From assembly GCA_013396525.1 (NCBI GenBank), contig VWYX01000705.1:1-64000 (forward strand): a stretch of DNA of 64,000 bases, given 5' to 3'. Position numbers and translations under genes: made by a program. The notes beneath the pieces were generated by a model that worked only from the letters and a program-made list of their open reading frames with translations, searched no databases and was not told where the DNA came from. Positions 1 through 24,327 of this stretch are shown piece by piece; position 1 is the first letter of the stretch; every line of letters starts with the position of its first letter. The stretch comes from Chaetorhynchus papuensis. Taxonomy: Eukaryota > Chordata > Aves > Passeriformes > Rhipiduridae.

Positions 1-74
1 AAACAAAAGAAACTCACCCACAAAACCTGTTTGTAGATTGGCTCCAAGTTTTCCCTTCTCTTTCTTTACCTCAG

Positions 75-12479
<12,405 letters not shown>

Positions 12480-13838
12480 CTGACATGGTGACGAGTTTTG
12501 CATTTAAAGGAAAAAAAAAAAAGTTTAACTTAATTTTTTTATTGTTTAGAGCAACTGTCTATTTCTGCTGAATTTTCACATGAACATATTTGCCGGTGAT
12601 GGAGGTTTCATAATCTAGATTTTGGTTTTTTGCTTTTTCTGACTTCAGTGGGGCAATATATTCCTCTTTTATACACAGTTAAAGTGTCCATTGACATGTA
12701 CAGAGAACTAACACTATTTTATGCAAATATTTTTTTGTAGATGAAAAGCATGTACAGTGTTCTGTTGAATAGTCTATTCATCATGTAAAAAAAAAGTAAA
12801 TTTTTTTTGAGCCAGCGGACACTATCAAACTAAATTGGCAGCAGATTTTAGGGAATGAATGTGTGTTGTCTAAAACTAAAAAAGCATGTAACTGTTTGTC
12901 TTCTGCATGATCATCCAAACTTAATTTGTCATAAAGTCAGGTTTTGTTCACGAGCAGAACTTTCTGCACTGGGTAGAGAGTCCTGCTCCCTGGGTCAGGA
13001 TTTCTTCTCGGTCCCCTCTTCCCTCACTCTCGGTTCTTGACTGTCCTTGTTTACACCACTTTCTGTATGAGGTATGCCTGATCTCTCTCGTGCAGAAAAT
13101 ACCATTCCAGGTGCAGCCTGCTGGGGTTCTTCCATACTCTCAACACACATAGGGTTGTTTTTTTTAAGGATTATTTATTTGTCTATTGTATTTTACTGTA
13201 ACAGACCTTACTTTGCCAGTGTTGCCCATTACGCAGGGATAGGGAGGGCTACTTCTGTCTCCTTAAATCTAAAGCCTTTTTACCACACACAAACTGTTTC
13301 AGTTCAAAAGAGGGGATTAAGTTGGGGTTTAATACCTTTTTTACACGTGTCAGAGCCTTTCTTTTTCTTTCTTTTTTTTTTCCTCCCCTTTAAGACCAAA
13401 ATTTGCAATGAGACCTGAAAAAATAACTTGCACTGCATAGCTAGAAATTGGATTTCCTACACTTAGGGCACTAATGCTCAGTTGTATACATGGAGTTACT
13501 CTGCTGGCCTGTTGTTAGCCTGACTTGAAGTAACAAGCTCGTGTGTGTTTTTTGTAAAATCTGTAAATAGCACATGACCAAATTGAACATATTGTATAGA
13601 ACTATTTTTATTTTAATGTGGCACTAACCACCTTCATTATTACGGTAAATGTTAAAGCATGTTTTCAAATTCAGTCCTGTATCAACAATGTGTAAGTCAT
13701 TAACAGTCCTAACTGTGGTGTTTTTCTCCAATGCCTTCCAACTTTCATCGACTAAAGTGAGTATTTTTCTTCCATTTCACCCTGCCAGTGGTGACTTGCT
13801 GTAAAATAGCATATGCTGTATACATGTTGAAGAATAAA
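12480..13838 (+). other. ATP2A2: SERCA2b 3' UTR ending in a poly(A) signal
   Basis: AT-rich, non-coding sequence after the 2b stop, ending in AATAAA at 13833-13838. Several A/T homopolymers are present and no supported coding potential is seen. It is spliced out as intron in SERCA2a transcripts. Confidence 0.75.
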
Positions 13839-16800
13839 TAGTAATTTCCTTCATTCCCATGCTGTGTTTTGTCAAACTCTGCTGTGCTACATTATTATCA
13901 CCACTTTAGACTCTTGTTTTGTGGTCTGAAGCTCAAATTACTGATTCCAAAGGCAAAGCACTTGCTTTTGGTTTAGTGTATTTTAGGGTCTTGTTTTATA
14001 GCACCTGGGAGCCTTAGTGCCCCAAGGTCTTACAGCTTTTGGTCTTAAGTTTGAGATAAAATCAGACAAATCTGTAACTTAAGACCCTGACAGCTGTTAC
14101 CGTGAATGTTTAGTGTCCAAAACTCTCTGGTACTCGTGGTCAGGTGCTGGTTTACTCCAAAGCTTTTCCCTGCTCTGAAACAGGGGCTGCCCCTCGGAGC
14201 TGAGCACCCTTCCCTTGTCCCTGGTACCTGCAGTGCTCGAAGGGCAGGTGCTGCTCCTGGCAAAAATAGCTCATTATTTGTTATTTGCCATCTGAGAAGG
14301 CAAAAGAACAGTCTCAGCTTAACAGGGCAGTCTTTGAAACTTGCCCTGGGGTCACTGTGTCTGTAGAGCAGCAGGTGCTGTTATCTTGTGCTGGCTCAGT
14401 CTGCTTTAGTAACCAGATTCAAACAGCTTTGGATCCCTCTTAGAGGGGAAGGATAGTTCCAGGCTATGTTCTCTTGGTGCCAGCTGGAATCCAGCGAGCA
14501 CACATAATTCTCTAGGTTTAAGCTCTCGAGTGGAGAGATGCTCCCTCAGAACACAGAGGCTCTATCAGAAATTCCACTGCATTGTGATACTTTGTTTATA
14601 GAGACTTTGACTTGTTTGAGTTGATGCTGCAGTGGCTCAGAGGAGCTGACCTGATGATGTAGTAGGTGTGTTGCCAAACTGTGAGCATTCAAATCTCCTT
14701 GAATGCCCTTTTTTCGTGTGGAAGAGCCAAGCTAAGGTTTTGCATTCCACAAAACCACTGGCCTGTGCTGGCCATTTGCTGAATCAATAACAAATGAGCC
14801 GCATGAGACTCGTCCCTGTTTCTTGAAACAAAAAATAATAGTTCCTGTGATGTAGGATTCCTTGAGATCAAAGTATGTACCAGTATGTTATTTGCTGGCA
14901 ACAAATTAGCTGCTTAGTTCTGTGTGCTCCCACTGCTATTGACAGACATTTCCAGGGCAGGAATGCCACTGAATCCTTGAACACGGGTTCTGCTGAACCT
15001 CAGAGCACCATGTGGTGGCTCTTTTAAAGCCACGTGTCTGACTGCCACCATGAATAATTCTGCTTCTTGTACAATCCTGTTCGTGTCTTTTATGCCAAAT
15101 AATCCTGCTATACACCCCCTTTTTCCCTCTCTTAAGAAGCTGAAGGGGTAAAATGACTGTCGATAAGTAGAATTCAGTCTTCAACACCTTCTCTGTTGGA
15201 TCTGTCAGTGTTGAAGATGAATCTTGCTGCTTGTCATGGATTTCCACAGACATCTGAGAGCTCCTTCGTGCCGCTGTCTCAGAGGCACTTGGAGTAGGGC
15301 CTTGTGTTCCTTGGAGTTTGCCTTGAAAGCTGGATGAGTGGTGGGCAGATGGAGTGGGCTCCGTCCCTACAGGCTCCTGAGCTTACAGGAACAGTCAGGT
15401 TTTATAAGGTGCTCCTACAGAGCCCAACAATCTTCATCTGCCCTGTTTTTCTTCTATTTCTCCCAGTCTTGTCCAAGTTTTCCTGCAGAAATGGAGCAAT
15501 AGGCTTCCCCAAGATCAGCAGTTGCTGGTCTCGGGTTTGATGGCAGCTGTGCTGTGCTTTCAGGACTTCTGTTTTCCAAGTGTTGTATATCCCACCCTTG
15601 CCTGGTTGGGATTAACCAAATGTTCAGACCTACCCTGAGCTTCCTCCTGGGCAGTGAAGCATCCTGCCCTGGAATCACATCCTTGTGATCCTGGAGCTGG
15701 AGTGCTGGGTCTGGGCTTCAGCCCTGGCAGCTGAGCAGGCTGGGGGAGGCTGCAGGAGGAGCATGAGGCAGCTGAGGGCTTTTCTGGTATAGGAAGTACA
15801 GAACTGCAGTGCAAAGTTTGTAATTTCTGCAGGAAATGTCTGAACTAAAGTTTATCCTGAGCTGTATAGATCCTGTCATCCTTTGGCCTCAATCCTTTCA
15901 GCTGGAGAAGCCAGGAAGGGAGGACTTCTCAGGACAAACTCATTTGCCAACATCTCAAAGTCAAAACTCTCATTTAATTTCTTTGGTCCCAAATATCTCC
16001 TCTCCAGCCTCCCCAGTGATGGGTTGAAGAAGGTAACTCCTACTGAACCATGTTAGCCCAGAGAACATATAGCAGCCCTTAGTCAAGCAGAACTAACTCA
16101 GAATTCCCCAGGCTTGATCTCCCACTCCATTCTTAAAAATAACTTCATATTTTTTGTTTCTCTTTGCTCCCATCTCACCGAGCTTTTTCATCTCTGCTGT
16201 TTTCTGGATTCCTTGGTGCCCTCACACATCACTGCTTATTCTCTAGTGTGAGAGGGGTGTGTAAGACCAGGATCAATCGTGTGATTGATGCTGCCTTATG
16301 CTGGGAACACCAGGAAGGATATTGGCTTGTGCTGGGAACCCAGTGGGGTTTGGAATGAGAGCAAGTCCTCCTGAATCCCGTGTTCTGTAGCAAGGAGGAT
16401 GCTCAGGCAGCTGCAGTCATGCACTGAATTTTTAGACGGGAGTTTTTGTCTTTGCAGTGCCTTGGGCTCTCTCTGCTTTCACGTGTGAGCGATCCAAAGT
16501 GCTGAGCTACACAACGAGCTGCTCCTTCTTGCTGGCATCTGAGCAATAAAAATAGTTCATACTTGGTTTCCCAAAACGTTATTGCAAATAAATGAGTATG
16601 AAAGAGGCTGCAGAAAAACATTTCTACCAGTCTGTCAAAGTGCTCTGAGGCTTGTGTTGGTAGAGAGGCTGTTGGGGAGGTTCCTGGTACGAAACTGAGT
16701 TTTTAATCTGATGATAGAATGCAGTACAGCAGTGCCGGCCCGAGAACACAGCTCGAGCCCAGAGTTCATGGTACACAGCCCAAAGGGCTGAATTTGCTGA

Positions 16801-17593
16801 GATGAAGGGAGGTAAAACCGATACAGAGTCGTCTGTCTCTTGCACCTGTCTTGTTTACTTTTTTGCACTTCTAACCATTAACTGTTTCCCTAATCTCTGC
16901 TAATTACATCCTTAATTGCATTAATATGCATTTTCAAATCTTAGCAGGAGAGCCCAAATTTTAGTGTTGAAGCAGTGTTTGGAAGAGCTTCCCTGGAGCT
17001 GTAGGGACTCAGAGCAGTCTCTCCAGCCACAAGGCTGACCTTATGCTGTGGTAGGGGTGAAGTACAGCAGGAGCTTTAGGATGTTGTACTCTGCCCTTTG
17101 CCTACACATTAATCCGTGTAGTTTAATGACTTCTTCAAAGCTTTCCTACTGCTTCCCAGAACAAGCTGCCTAACTTGGAAAAGGGACATTGTTAGGTCAC
17201 TTTGGGGCCAAACTTGCCGTAATGCCTCGACTGAAAAAAAACAAGTGCTTAGCGTGGAACTTGAAAGTAAAAATTCCAAAGAAGTGAGAATTGTCTGTTG
17301 CCACTGGTCAGGCAGAGAAAGGCAAAAGCTAATTAAACATTATCTTGTTTTTCACTGCAGTCTTGAGTAGGAAGTGCTGGCTCTGCTGATAATCAAGGGA
17401 GCTGAGCCTTAATCCAGAGGATTCTGAGCTTCAAGAACAAAGTAACCTGAGAGTGTCCCTTCAATGACAGAGCAGCCAGTTACCAAACTTAACATTCTTT
17501 CTTCTGTCACTGTTGATCTTAGTCTTGCTTGTATAATGATACTTAGCATTCATCCTTTCATTAACTGATGCCTTTTCTTTCTTTCCTTTTCAG
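13839..17593 (+). other. Distal part of the SERCA2a-specific intron
   Basis: About 3.7 kb between the SERCA2b poly(A) signal and the SERCA2a acceptor. I see no gene, RNA gene or recognisable transposon. Open frames here are short, have no homologue I recognise and look like chance. Confidence 0.6.
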
Positions 17594-17607
17594 CAATACT
17601 GGAGTAA
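17594..17607 (+). CDS. ATP2A2: SERCA2a-specific terminal coding exon
   Basis: After a polypyrimidine tract and CAG acceptor ending at 17593, the exon reads CA ATA CTG GAG TAA. Joined to the G at 12327 it encodes Ala-Ile-Leu-Glu-stop, the defining SERCA2a C-terminus. The full SERCA2a protein would then be about 997 residues, the usual length. The intervening 2a-specific intron is 5266 bp and contains the whole SERCA2b 3' UTR. The SERCA2a 3' UTR follows from 17608. Confidence 0.93.
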
Positions 17608-18682
17608 TCGCTTCCTAAACAATTTTGCAGAAATGTAAGGTTGTTTTGTTGCGTGCATGTGTTTTTAGCAACACATCTACCAAAACTTCTGCATGTATCG
17701 TGTAAAAAGATTCTTTGCTTTCCCTAAAAACAAAACTCATTGTGTTCTCTGTGGAAGAAATGTGTGGTACCATTAGGACTTCATGATACAGATGTACAAA
17801 CGTGCAATATAGCTTACCAAGTCGGAACTCTCTCCAGAGAAGTTGGGTTTCTGTGCTGCATGGAGAAGAGTTTGGTTATCCGTGAACAAGAATTGCGGAG
17901 CTGTCAGCCAATTTCCATATTCCTGTATGTAAAATGTCAGTTTATACAATGTACAATATCAGATAATGCATGCCTTGGGTTGTAGACGGATCTCTCTCTG
18001 TATTGTATCATCCAAACATCCTACTCCAACAGCTTCTGTACAATGCTCTCCTATTTATAAATCCATGGAAACGATTACAGATGAATGTTAAACCGTAAGC
18101 CTCCACTTCATAACGTTGGATTTTTTTATCATCTGTGCAAATCAACCTCTTTTGCACTGTAATGTAACTTATTTAAATCTAAGGCAGTAAGACAGATGTT
18201 GGTGCAATACAAAATATCGTGATGCATTTATCTAAAAAGCAACGACGACGTAGCCAGTTCCCACAGCTGCATGTGTGACCTTTAGAAGTTGTAAATAAGA
18301 TCAATTGTCTATTGACATGCTGACAGTAAGGAGCATCACACCTAGTTTCATTTGTATCAGGTAAATAAATTTATTCTACAATACATACTCGGCGTGTTAT
18401 TTGATGCACTTTGTCTCCTGCAGGTCCGTGCGCAGGCACTGCAGCGCGCTCTTATTTTAAGGCCAGGATGACACTTTTTAGCACCAACACCATTGCAGTC
18501 CTTCCTCCTAGAACTATGCAGATGCAGCTGCTCCTCGGCAGTATTGACCTCCTTGCTGGTGTGATTTCCTCTGTCCAGGGGCTTGTGTGTGTGTTTAAGG
18601 GACACTGTCAAGTACTTTGATCACTCAGTTTTTTTAAAATGCTCCATTGTTTGTAAAATCCCTCTGAGAAACGTAAAATAAA
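17608..18682 (+). other. ATP2A2: SERCA2a 3' UTR with two candidate poly(A) signals
   Basis: AT-rich sequence after the 2a stop codon. AATAAA hexamers at 18364-18369 and 18677-18682 are the candidate cleavage signals. The exact 3' end cannot be fixed without transcript data. Confidence 0.65.
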
Positions 18683-18699
18683 CAATTCTTTCCCAACTA

Positions 18700-21600
18700 C
18701 ATCTTTATATTTTTTTTGTCCTTTTCTATTTTCTAAATTGCCCCAGCCTAAAGTAGCTCCTGGTCTCTTCCCTTTCTGTAGGCAAAAGGAAGAGGAGTCA
18801 AATGTGTTTGCTCCAAACCACACCACGAGCATCCTGCTGGGAGTGCTTTGGGCTCACTCCCTTCCCCAAACCAGGGGCTGTTCTGCCACGAGCTCACAAG
18901 GCTGCTGCTGGGCGAGGCTAAAGCACTGCCAGGGTAAAAGCTGGGTTTTCCGAGTGTCCTGTAATGCTCTGCTCCAAAGCCCAAACACTAGGTTTTGTTT
19001 GGAATAAGAGACAACTTAGGAATGTGTTTTACATTAAATGTAATGCCTCTTAGCCTCCAGCCCCTGATAGCAGCACCCTGCTGGCAAACAGCATTATCCA
19101 AATGAGGTGACACATCTGAGACCCTTCAAACGCAGCAGTGTGATGTTTAAAAATACAGGGGTCGAATTCCATGGTCCAGCAGCTCTATAGGATGGTGGAG
19201 GGTGCATTAACGCATCGGGTTGAGCTGCTGCTGGCTGCTTCCTACTATGGTAGTGCTGTGCTGGGCAGGCTGAGCTCTGCTGCTCGCCCCGGGGCTGTCA
19301 GAGCCCGGCTCCGCACTCCCTTATCTCCCGCTGCAGCTCCTCCCGCAGCCCGATTTAGAGCCGGGCCTTGGCACGCACCGCCGGCGCTGTCAGCACAGCC
19401 CCTCCCGCGTCCCACGGACACCTGAGCTCAGGATCGCAGGCATTTGGCCGGGGCAGGTGGGGGAGACAGCCCCAGCCCCATGAGCACCTGTTCCCTTCCA
19501 CAGCCTCAGCCTGGTGGGAAAATGGAGCATTTCTCAGAGCTCACCATCACTGTTGTACCAATGCACCCGTGTGGAACTCGCTGCAGCCCGGCTGCTCCTC
19601 TCCTGCCCCTTTTCTCTGCCTGTGGAAATTCTCATCTCCAGCACCGGTGCCAAAAGTAAAGCTCAGCAATGACAGGAAGTCATTCAGCACCCAGCTCGTG
19701 CTGCTGTCACAGTGAGGTGCATTCCTTGGCTGGTTCCAGCAGCTCCACGTTCAGACAGCGCTGAGCAAACTCACACCAACTCACACCTTATTTTTAAACT
19801 TTTCTTTAAAGGATGATCTGCAAGTTTAAGCAGAACGAGGCCCCCAGCTGGAGTACAGCCATGTGAGGAGAACATGATGCTCAGCGGGTTGCCAAGGTAC
19901 TCAATGCAAGAGTATGTGGTAAGAGATGCTGAAATAAACAGCTTCATCTTCCCCCTCCTCCCCCTCCTCCTCTTCTCCCTGCAGCCCCCTAGCTCTAAAG
20001 CATCACGTGGATGAGCCCACTGACAGCACAGAGCAAAGAAACCACTCCCCACAGCTCAAGTTATGAGGCATTGTGGACATATTACACCAAACTCTAAATA
20101 CAGAGGGCAGGAAATATCCCTATTTTTACCTCGAGGTGAATTTGAGTATGATTAGAGCCCACATCCACCCCCAGGAGGGTGGGTGAGAAATGAGAGAAGC
20201 TCTGAGCACCTGAAGAGGTCTTCTAAAATATTTCGTCCCAACAGTTTTACCCACATGGAAGTGCAGAGAAGAGTTTGGACATCAATTTGTCAGGCTCCAG
20301 GGCTTTATCCAATACCCCAAACCATCCCTCTATTTGCCACATCGCCGTTTTGATGGGATGATAAGGGAGGAAAAGGAATCTTATCTCCAAACTCACAAAG
20401 CCCAAGCTGGCCCCTCTGGAAGCTCTTTAAAAGGGAGGTTTGTACACAGTAAATGTCCCCTGGGGACCCACACCCAACACTCCAGAGCCACTGACTTTGC
20501 AAAGCAAAGGCTCAAGCCAGTGATTGAAAACAGATTATTCTGTTTTGTGGTTCCATCAAGTGATAGCCATGGACTGGCCAAAGGTATATATTTCCTTAAT
20601 ATATAAATTGTTACACTGAAGTTACCCAGGTGAACAGTTTATTTTTTCCCTGAGTTGTTTGCACCAAAAATTGTCTATCTATATAATTTATTTTATTATC
20701 TATTTCCTCCCTGAACACCCAGTCTTCTATACATCCTTGCCTCCTCTTGTCCAGCTTCCAAAGGACACTTTAACCACATAAGGCTATTTAGTTTCAAATC
20801 ATAGGTTTATACTGAGTTTAAGCCCTCCTAAGGTCACTAAATTTAAGAACCACGGACATTGCAGATCTGGGGTTTTTAAATATATTTGGTTGTGGTATGT
20901 TTGTGTAATTTGAAATGACAATGGCAGACACAGCCTTTGAGATTTTCTTACCACTGAGATCTAAATGAGGCAATAGGGTTTGCTGAATCAGAAATCCTGC
21001 CTGCTTCTGCCCTGGATGGATCAGTTTCCACATCACTGAGCTCCTGAAAAGCAAGGAGGGAAGAATCACCACACAAAGAGGCTTAATGAGGAAGACAGTT
21101 ATTGAAAGGGGAAAAAAAAATCCTAGTTAATCAAAAATCTCTCTATAATCAGCAGCAGCAGTAGAAAAAGAAGCAGCACCTAGATTCAACAGAGGACACT
21201 GATATTGGCCAGCAGTCCTCAGTCCCTCCTTTATCTCTGTTTCACAATTCTAGAATTCCCATGATCTGGAAATCAGAATTAGAAACACTGCCACAATTTC
21301 AGGTGTTACCAGCACATGACAGGAGTAAATGCATTATTTAGGCAATTTCTAACCACATCATGAATGTGTGCTGCTTTTAGACTCTGGTAAATTCAGCCTT
21401 TTAGCCCTTACCCAAATCTATGTACAGTTTGAAGAAATTCTGTCCCTTTCCCATCACTTCCTGTCAAAGTAGGAAAGAATTAAAAGTTAGTAATGAAATA
21501 TATGATTTAAATCCGAGGATTTCAGGCAAACAGGGGCACTCTGCCTTTACCCAGCCCCAGACCAGCACCTCAGACACACCAACACTTTTCAGTACAACTG

Positions 21601-24300
21601 GATGGCAGCAGATTTCTTGCCTCATGTCCAAACTGTTTCACTGCCATCACTGATTTTACACAGCCTGAACTTCAGTTCTTGGCTTTGTGATCTTTTCTTC
21701 TCGGGTGCAGAGCATGTGATTGAGGGAGGGAATGAGGTCAGCTGCTTATTAAGGGCTAATTGTTCTATTCCCTGAACCAAAAGCCTGTAACTGCATTGGA
21801 GAGTACCAGACCTCTGCAAAACCAGAGATCACATTCTAAAATTAAAGCACTAATGAAGGCTCATTAATAGGCAAGCAGAATCCCTCTAGAATTCTGAAGT
21901 GAGGGCCAAATATATCTCTCTATAATCTCAACATGTATGGCACCTCCAAGTCCCACAGTCACAGTGAAACTCTTAGCAAAGATCACACACAGCTACCCCA
22001 GCACATCGGGTACTCACCAGGCTTTATCTGACAACTTCTCATTTTCAGTAAGGAACCAAGTTCTCCAAAAACCAAAGCTGTGAGGATACAAGTCTACTTT
22101 GGACAGCCATCTCAACGTGTTCTCAGATGTGCCTGGACTTGTTTGTTAAAGCTGCACCTAAGGACTCATCTTGAAGTAGTTTTAGCTTCCTGCCTGTTCT
22201 AAAAGCAGAGATTATCAGATTATCTATAAACACACTACAGAATGGTTTCAATAGAACTGTGGTTCTCCAGTTTCCTGTTTTATGTAAATACTTCAGAGAA
22301 ATGTGTAAGGCCAGTGCTTTCCACCTGCAGTGAATGACCTATTCAAAGGAGCCATTAGAACAAAATGGCTGAAAAACACATCCCATACCTCATATACTCC
22401 TCATCACAATTAAATGTATCCTGTCTTTAGTTACAAAAACAACTCCATTTTCATCCACAGCAGAGGTTTGCAATACAACTAGAAAGCTAATGCAGCTACC
22501 CAGCTTTCAGCTGTAGAATATGTCTGGTGAACACTTGAGTGTGAGGAGAAAGCAAAGTTTTTTATATTAAAAAAGATGCTTTGACTATGCTTGCATGTTT
22601 TTTCTGTTATGAGACATCTGATGAGCTGAAATCCATTCACTGCATCCCACAGCAATGGCAAAGAGATGAACAGGATGAGGCCCCTCATCTGCCAGAAAGT
22701 CATTAATGAAATATTTGCTCTCCCTGAGATGCCCCCATTTGGTGGATTTGCTTACTGGAAGAGCAGGAGCAGCTTATGCCAATCCAACTGCCACGACAGC
22801 TTTGCTTTGCTGTTCTTCCCCTATCACCTTCAAATAACCGTAATTCAGTTTGGTATTTTGGAAAATCTAAAGCCCACAGAATTCCAGATAGAACAGACAA
22901 GCAGCTGTTTTCTCTTCTTAAATGGATGAACTATTGGACTCCTCCTTTGTAAGCCATGAGATACCAAAACATTTCCAAAACAGACAATGATCTCCCTCTT
23001 CCTTTTGTTCTGCATTTTTGATACAACATCACAGAGGGATATTTTACCCTTATCTGCCTTTCAGGGAGAAGGTTCTTTTCCATGTCATGTATTTGTAACA
23101 AACAGCCATTTTTCCTCCAACTGATACTCAAAACTATTTTTTAGCTTTCTAAAAAGTCTGTGTGCTCCAGCATACCTGTGGTAACAAAATAAATACAAAA
23201 GGAATTAAACTCTCAATATGAGGATTAAAAAAACACGTTTTGGTAAAGACTAAGGAAGTCAGAACTGTAAGAAAAATAAGTAATTCCTCTTCCCACACAT
23301 CAAGCCCACAGAAATGAAACAGTTTCTAGATTACCCAAAGCAGTTCACCCTTGAAATGCTGAGGTTGGGAATTTGTACGTGAAGCAATTTTGCTTCAAAA
23401 GGTGAGGGGAAAAGACGTGAATTCAAAAACTATCTGACAAAACCAGGAAGTATATAAACATGGAAAAAACAGGACAATATGTGGATTTTCATAATTTAAC
23501 ATTTCTCCAGCAGTGCAAGGGAAGAGGGATGAATTCTTTTTATAGCATTTTAAATGTCAGTGCTGTACACAGAATGTAAAGTGCTTTGAGTCACTGTTGC
23601 AAAACCTTCCAGGAACATATTGAAACAAAATTAAACTGCATTTTAAAATAAATGCTAACATAGAAACTTTAAGTGATTACAGGGTTTAGTAAGGGTTGAA
23701 GAAATTACTTTAATTCTCCACACTGGCTCAATTCTGAACACAGAGAAATCAGTCAGCTACAAAAAGTGTCCTGCAAGTCCAAGTTGCCTATTGTCCCAAA
23801 CTTCTCCTGGACAGCACAGGTAATGCCCTAGAAAAAGACAAATTAATTCAACAAACACAGCAAAAGAAAAGTGCTGCTTTCAGCCACACTCAAGTAACTC
23901 CCCCAGACTCAAATGGCTGCATACAAATGGGCAAGACCTTTCCCACAAAGGAGTACAAACCACTGTATTTACAACTTGCCCAAGCACACTTAGCCCTGGA
24001 CAGACCTCAGACATAGTTTTCATCACAAACAACAGGCTCATTACACATCTCAGATTCTGATGGTTTTAGTTCTAGCAGGAATTTTTCAAAATGAAAGTTG
24101 CAAATAACCTCAGATGCAGTTAGTCTCTTACACTTAATAAATAAGAAGCATCAAGAATCTCCACAGTATTGAGATGCACAGAACTATTAATTGGTTTCAG
24201 AGTGTATTAAAAAAACCAAAAAAAAAGTCCTTTGTTACTGAAAAAAAATCATAGTTTCTGTTCTTCTAAGAAGAGTGGCCCTAGTGGTGTGTTCAAGTGC
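18700..24300. other. Intergenic region between convergent ATP2A2 and ANAPC7
   Basis: About 5.6 kb between the ATP2A2 3' end and the ANAPC7 stop. No protein gene can be supported. It contains a small GC/CpG-rich patch at about 19260-19450 and a pyrimidine-rich stretch at about 19950-19990. The right-hand portion is probably ANAPC7 3' UTR on the minus strand; ATTAAA-type hexamer (minus) at 23709-23714 is one candidate poly(A) signal. Confidence 0.6.
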
Positions 24301-24321
24301 CAAAACGAGCAGCAGGAGGCT

Positions 24322-24327
24322 TTTATT
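24322..24327 (-). terminator. ANAPC7: AATAAA hexamer overlapping the ANAPC7 stop codon
   Basis: On the minus strand the last codons read ATG CAA TAA AA, so the stop TAA (24325-24323) is inside an AATAAA hexamer. Whether it works as a poly(A) signal is unknown; if it did, the 3' UTR would be only tens of bases. Confidence 0.4.

Noticed and set aside
19171..19715. Possible small gene in the ATP2A2-ANAPC7 spacer
   Set aside because: Overlapping Ala/Pro/Arg-rich frames without splice support or any homologue I recognise.
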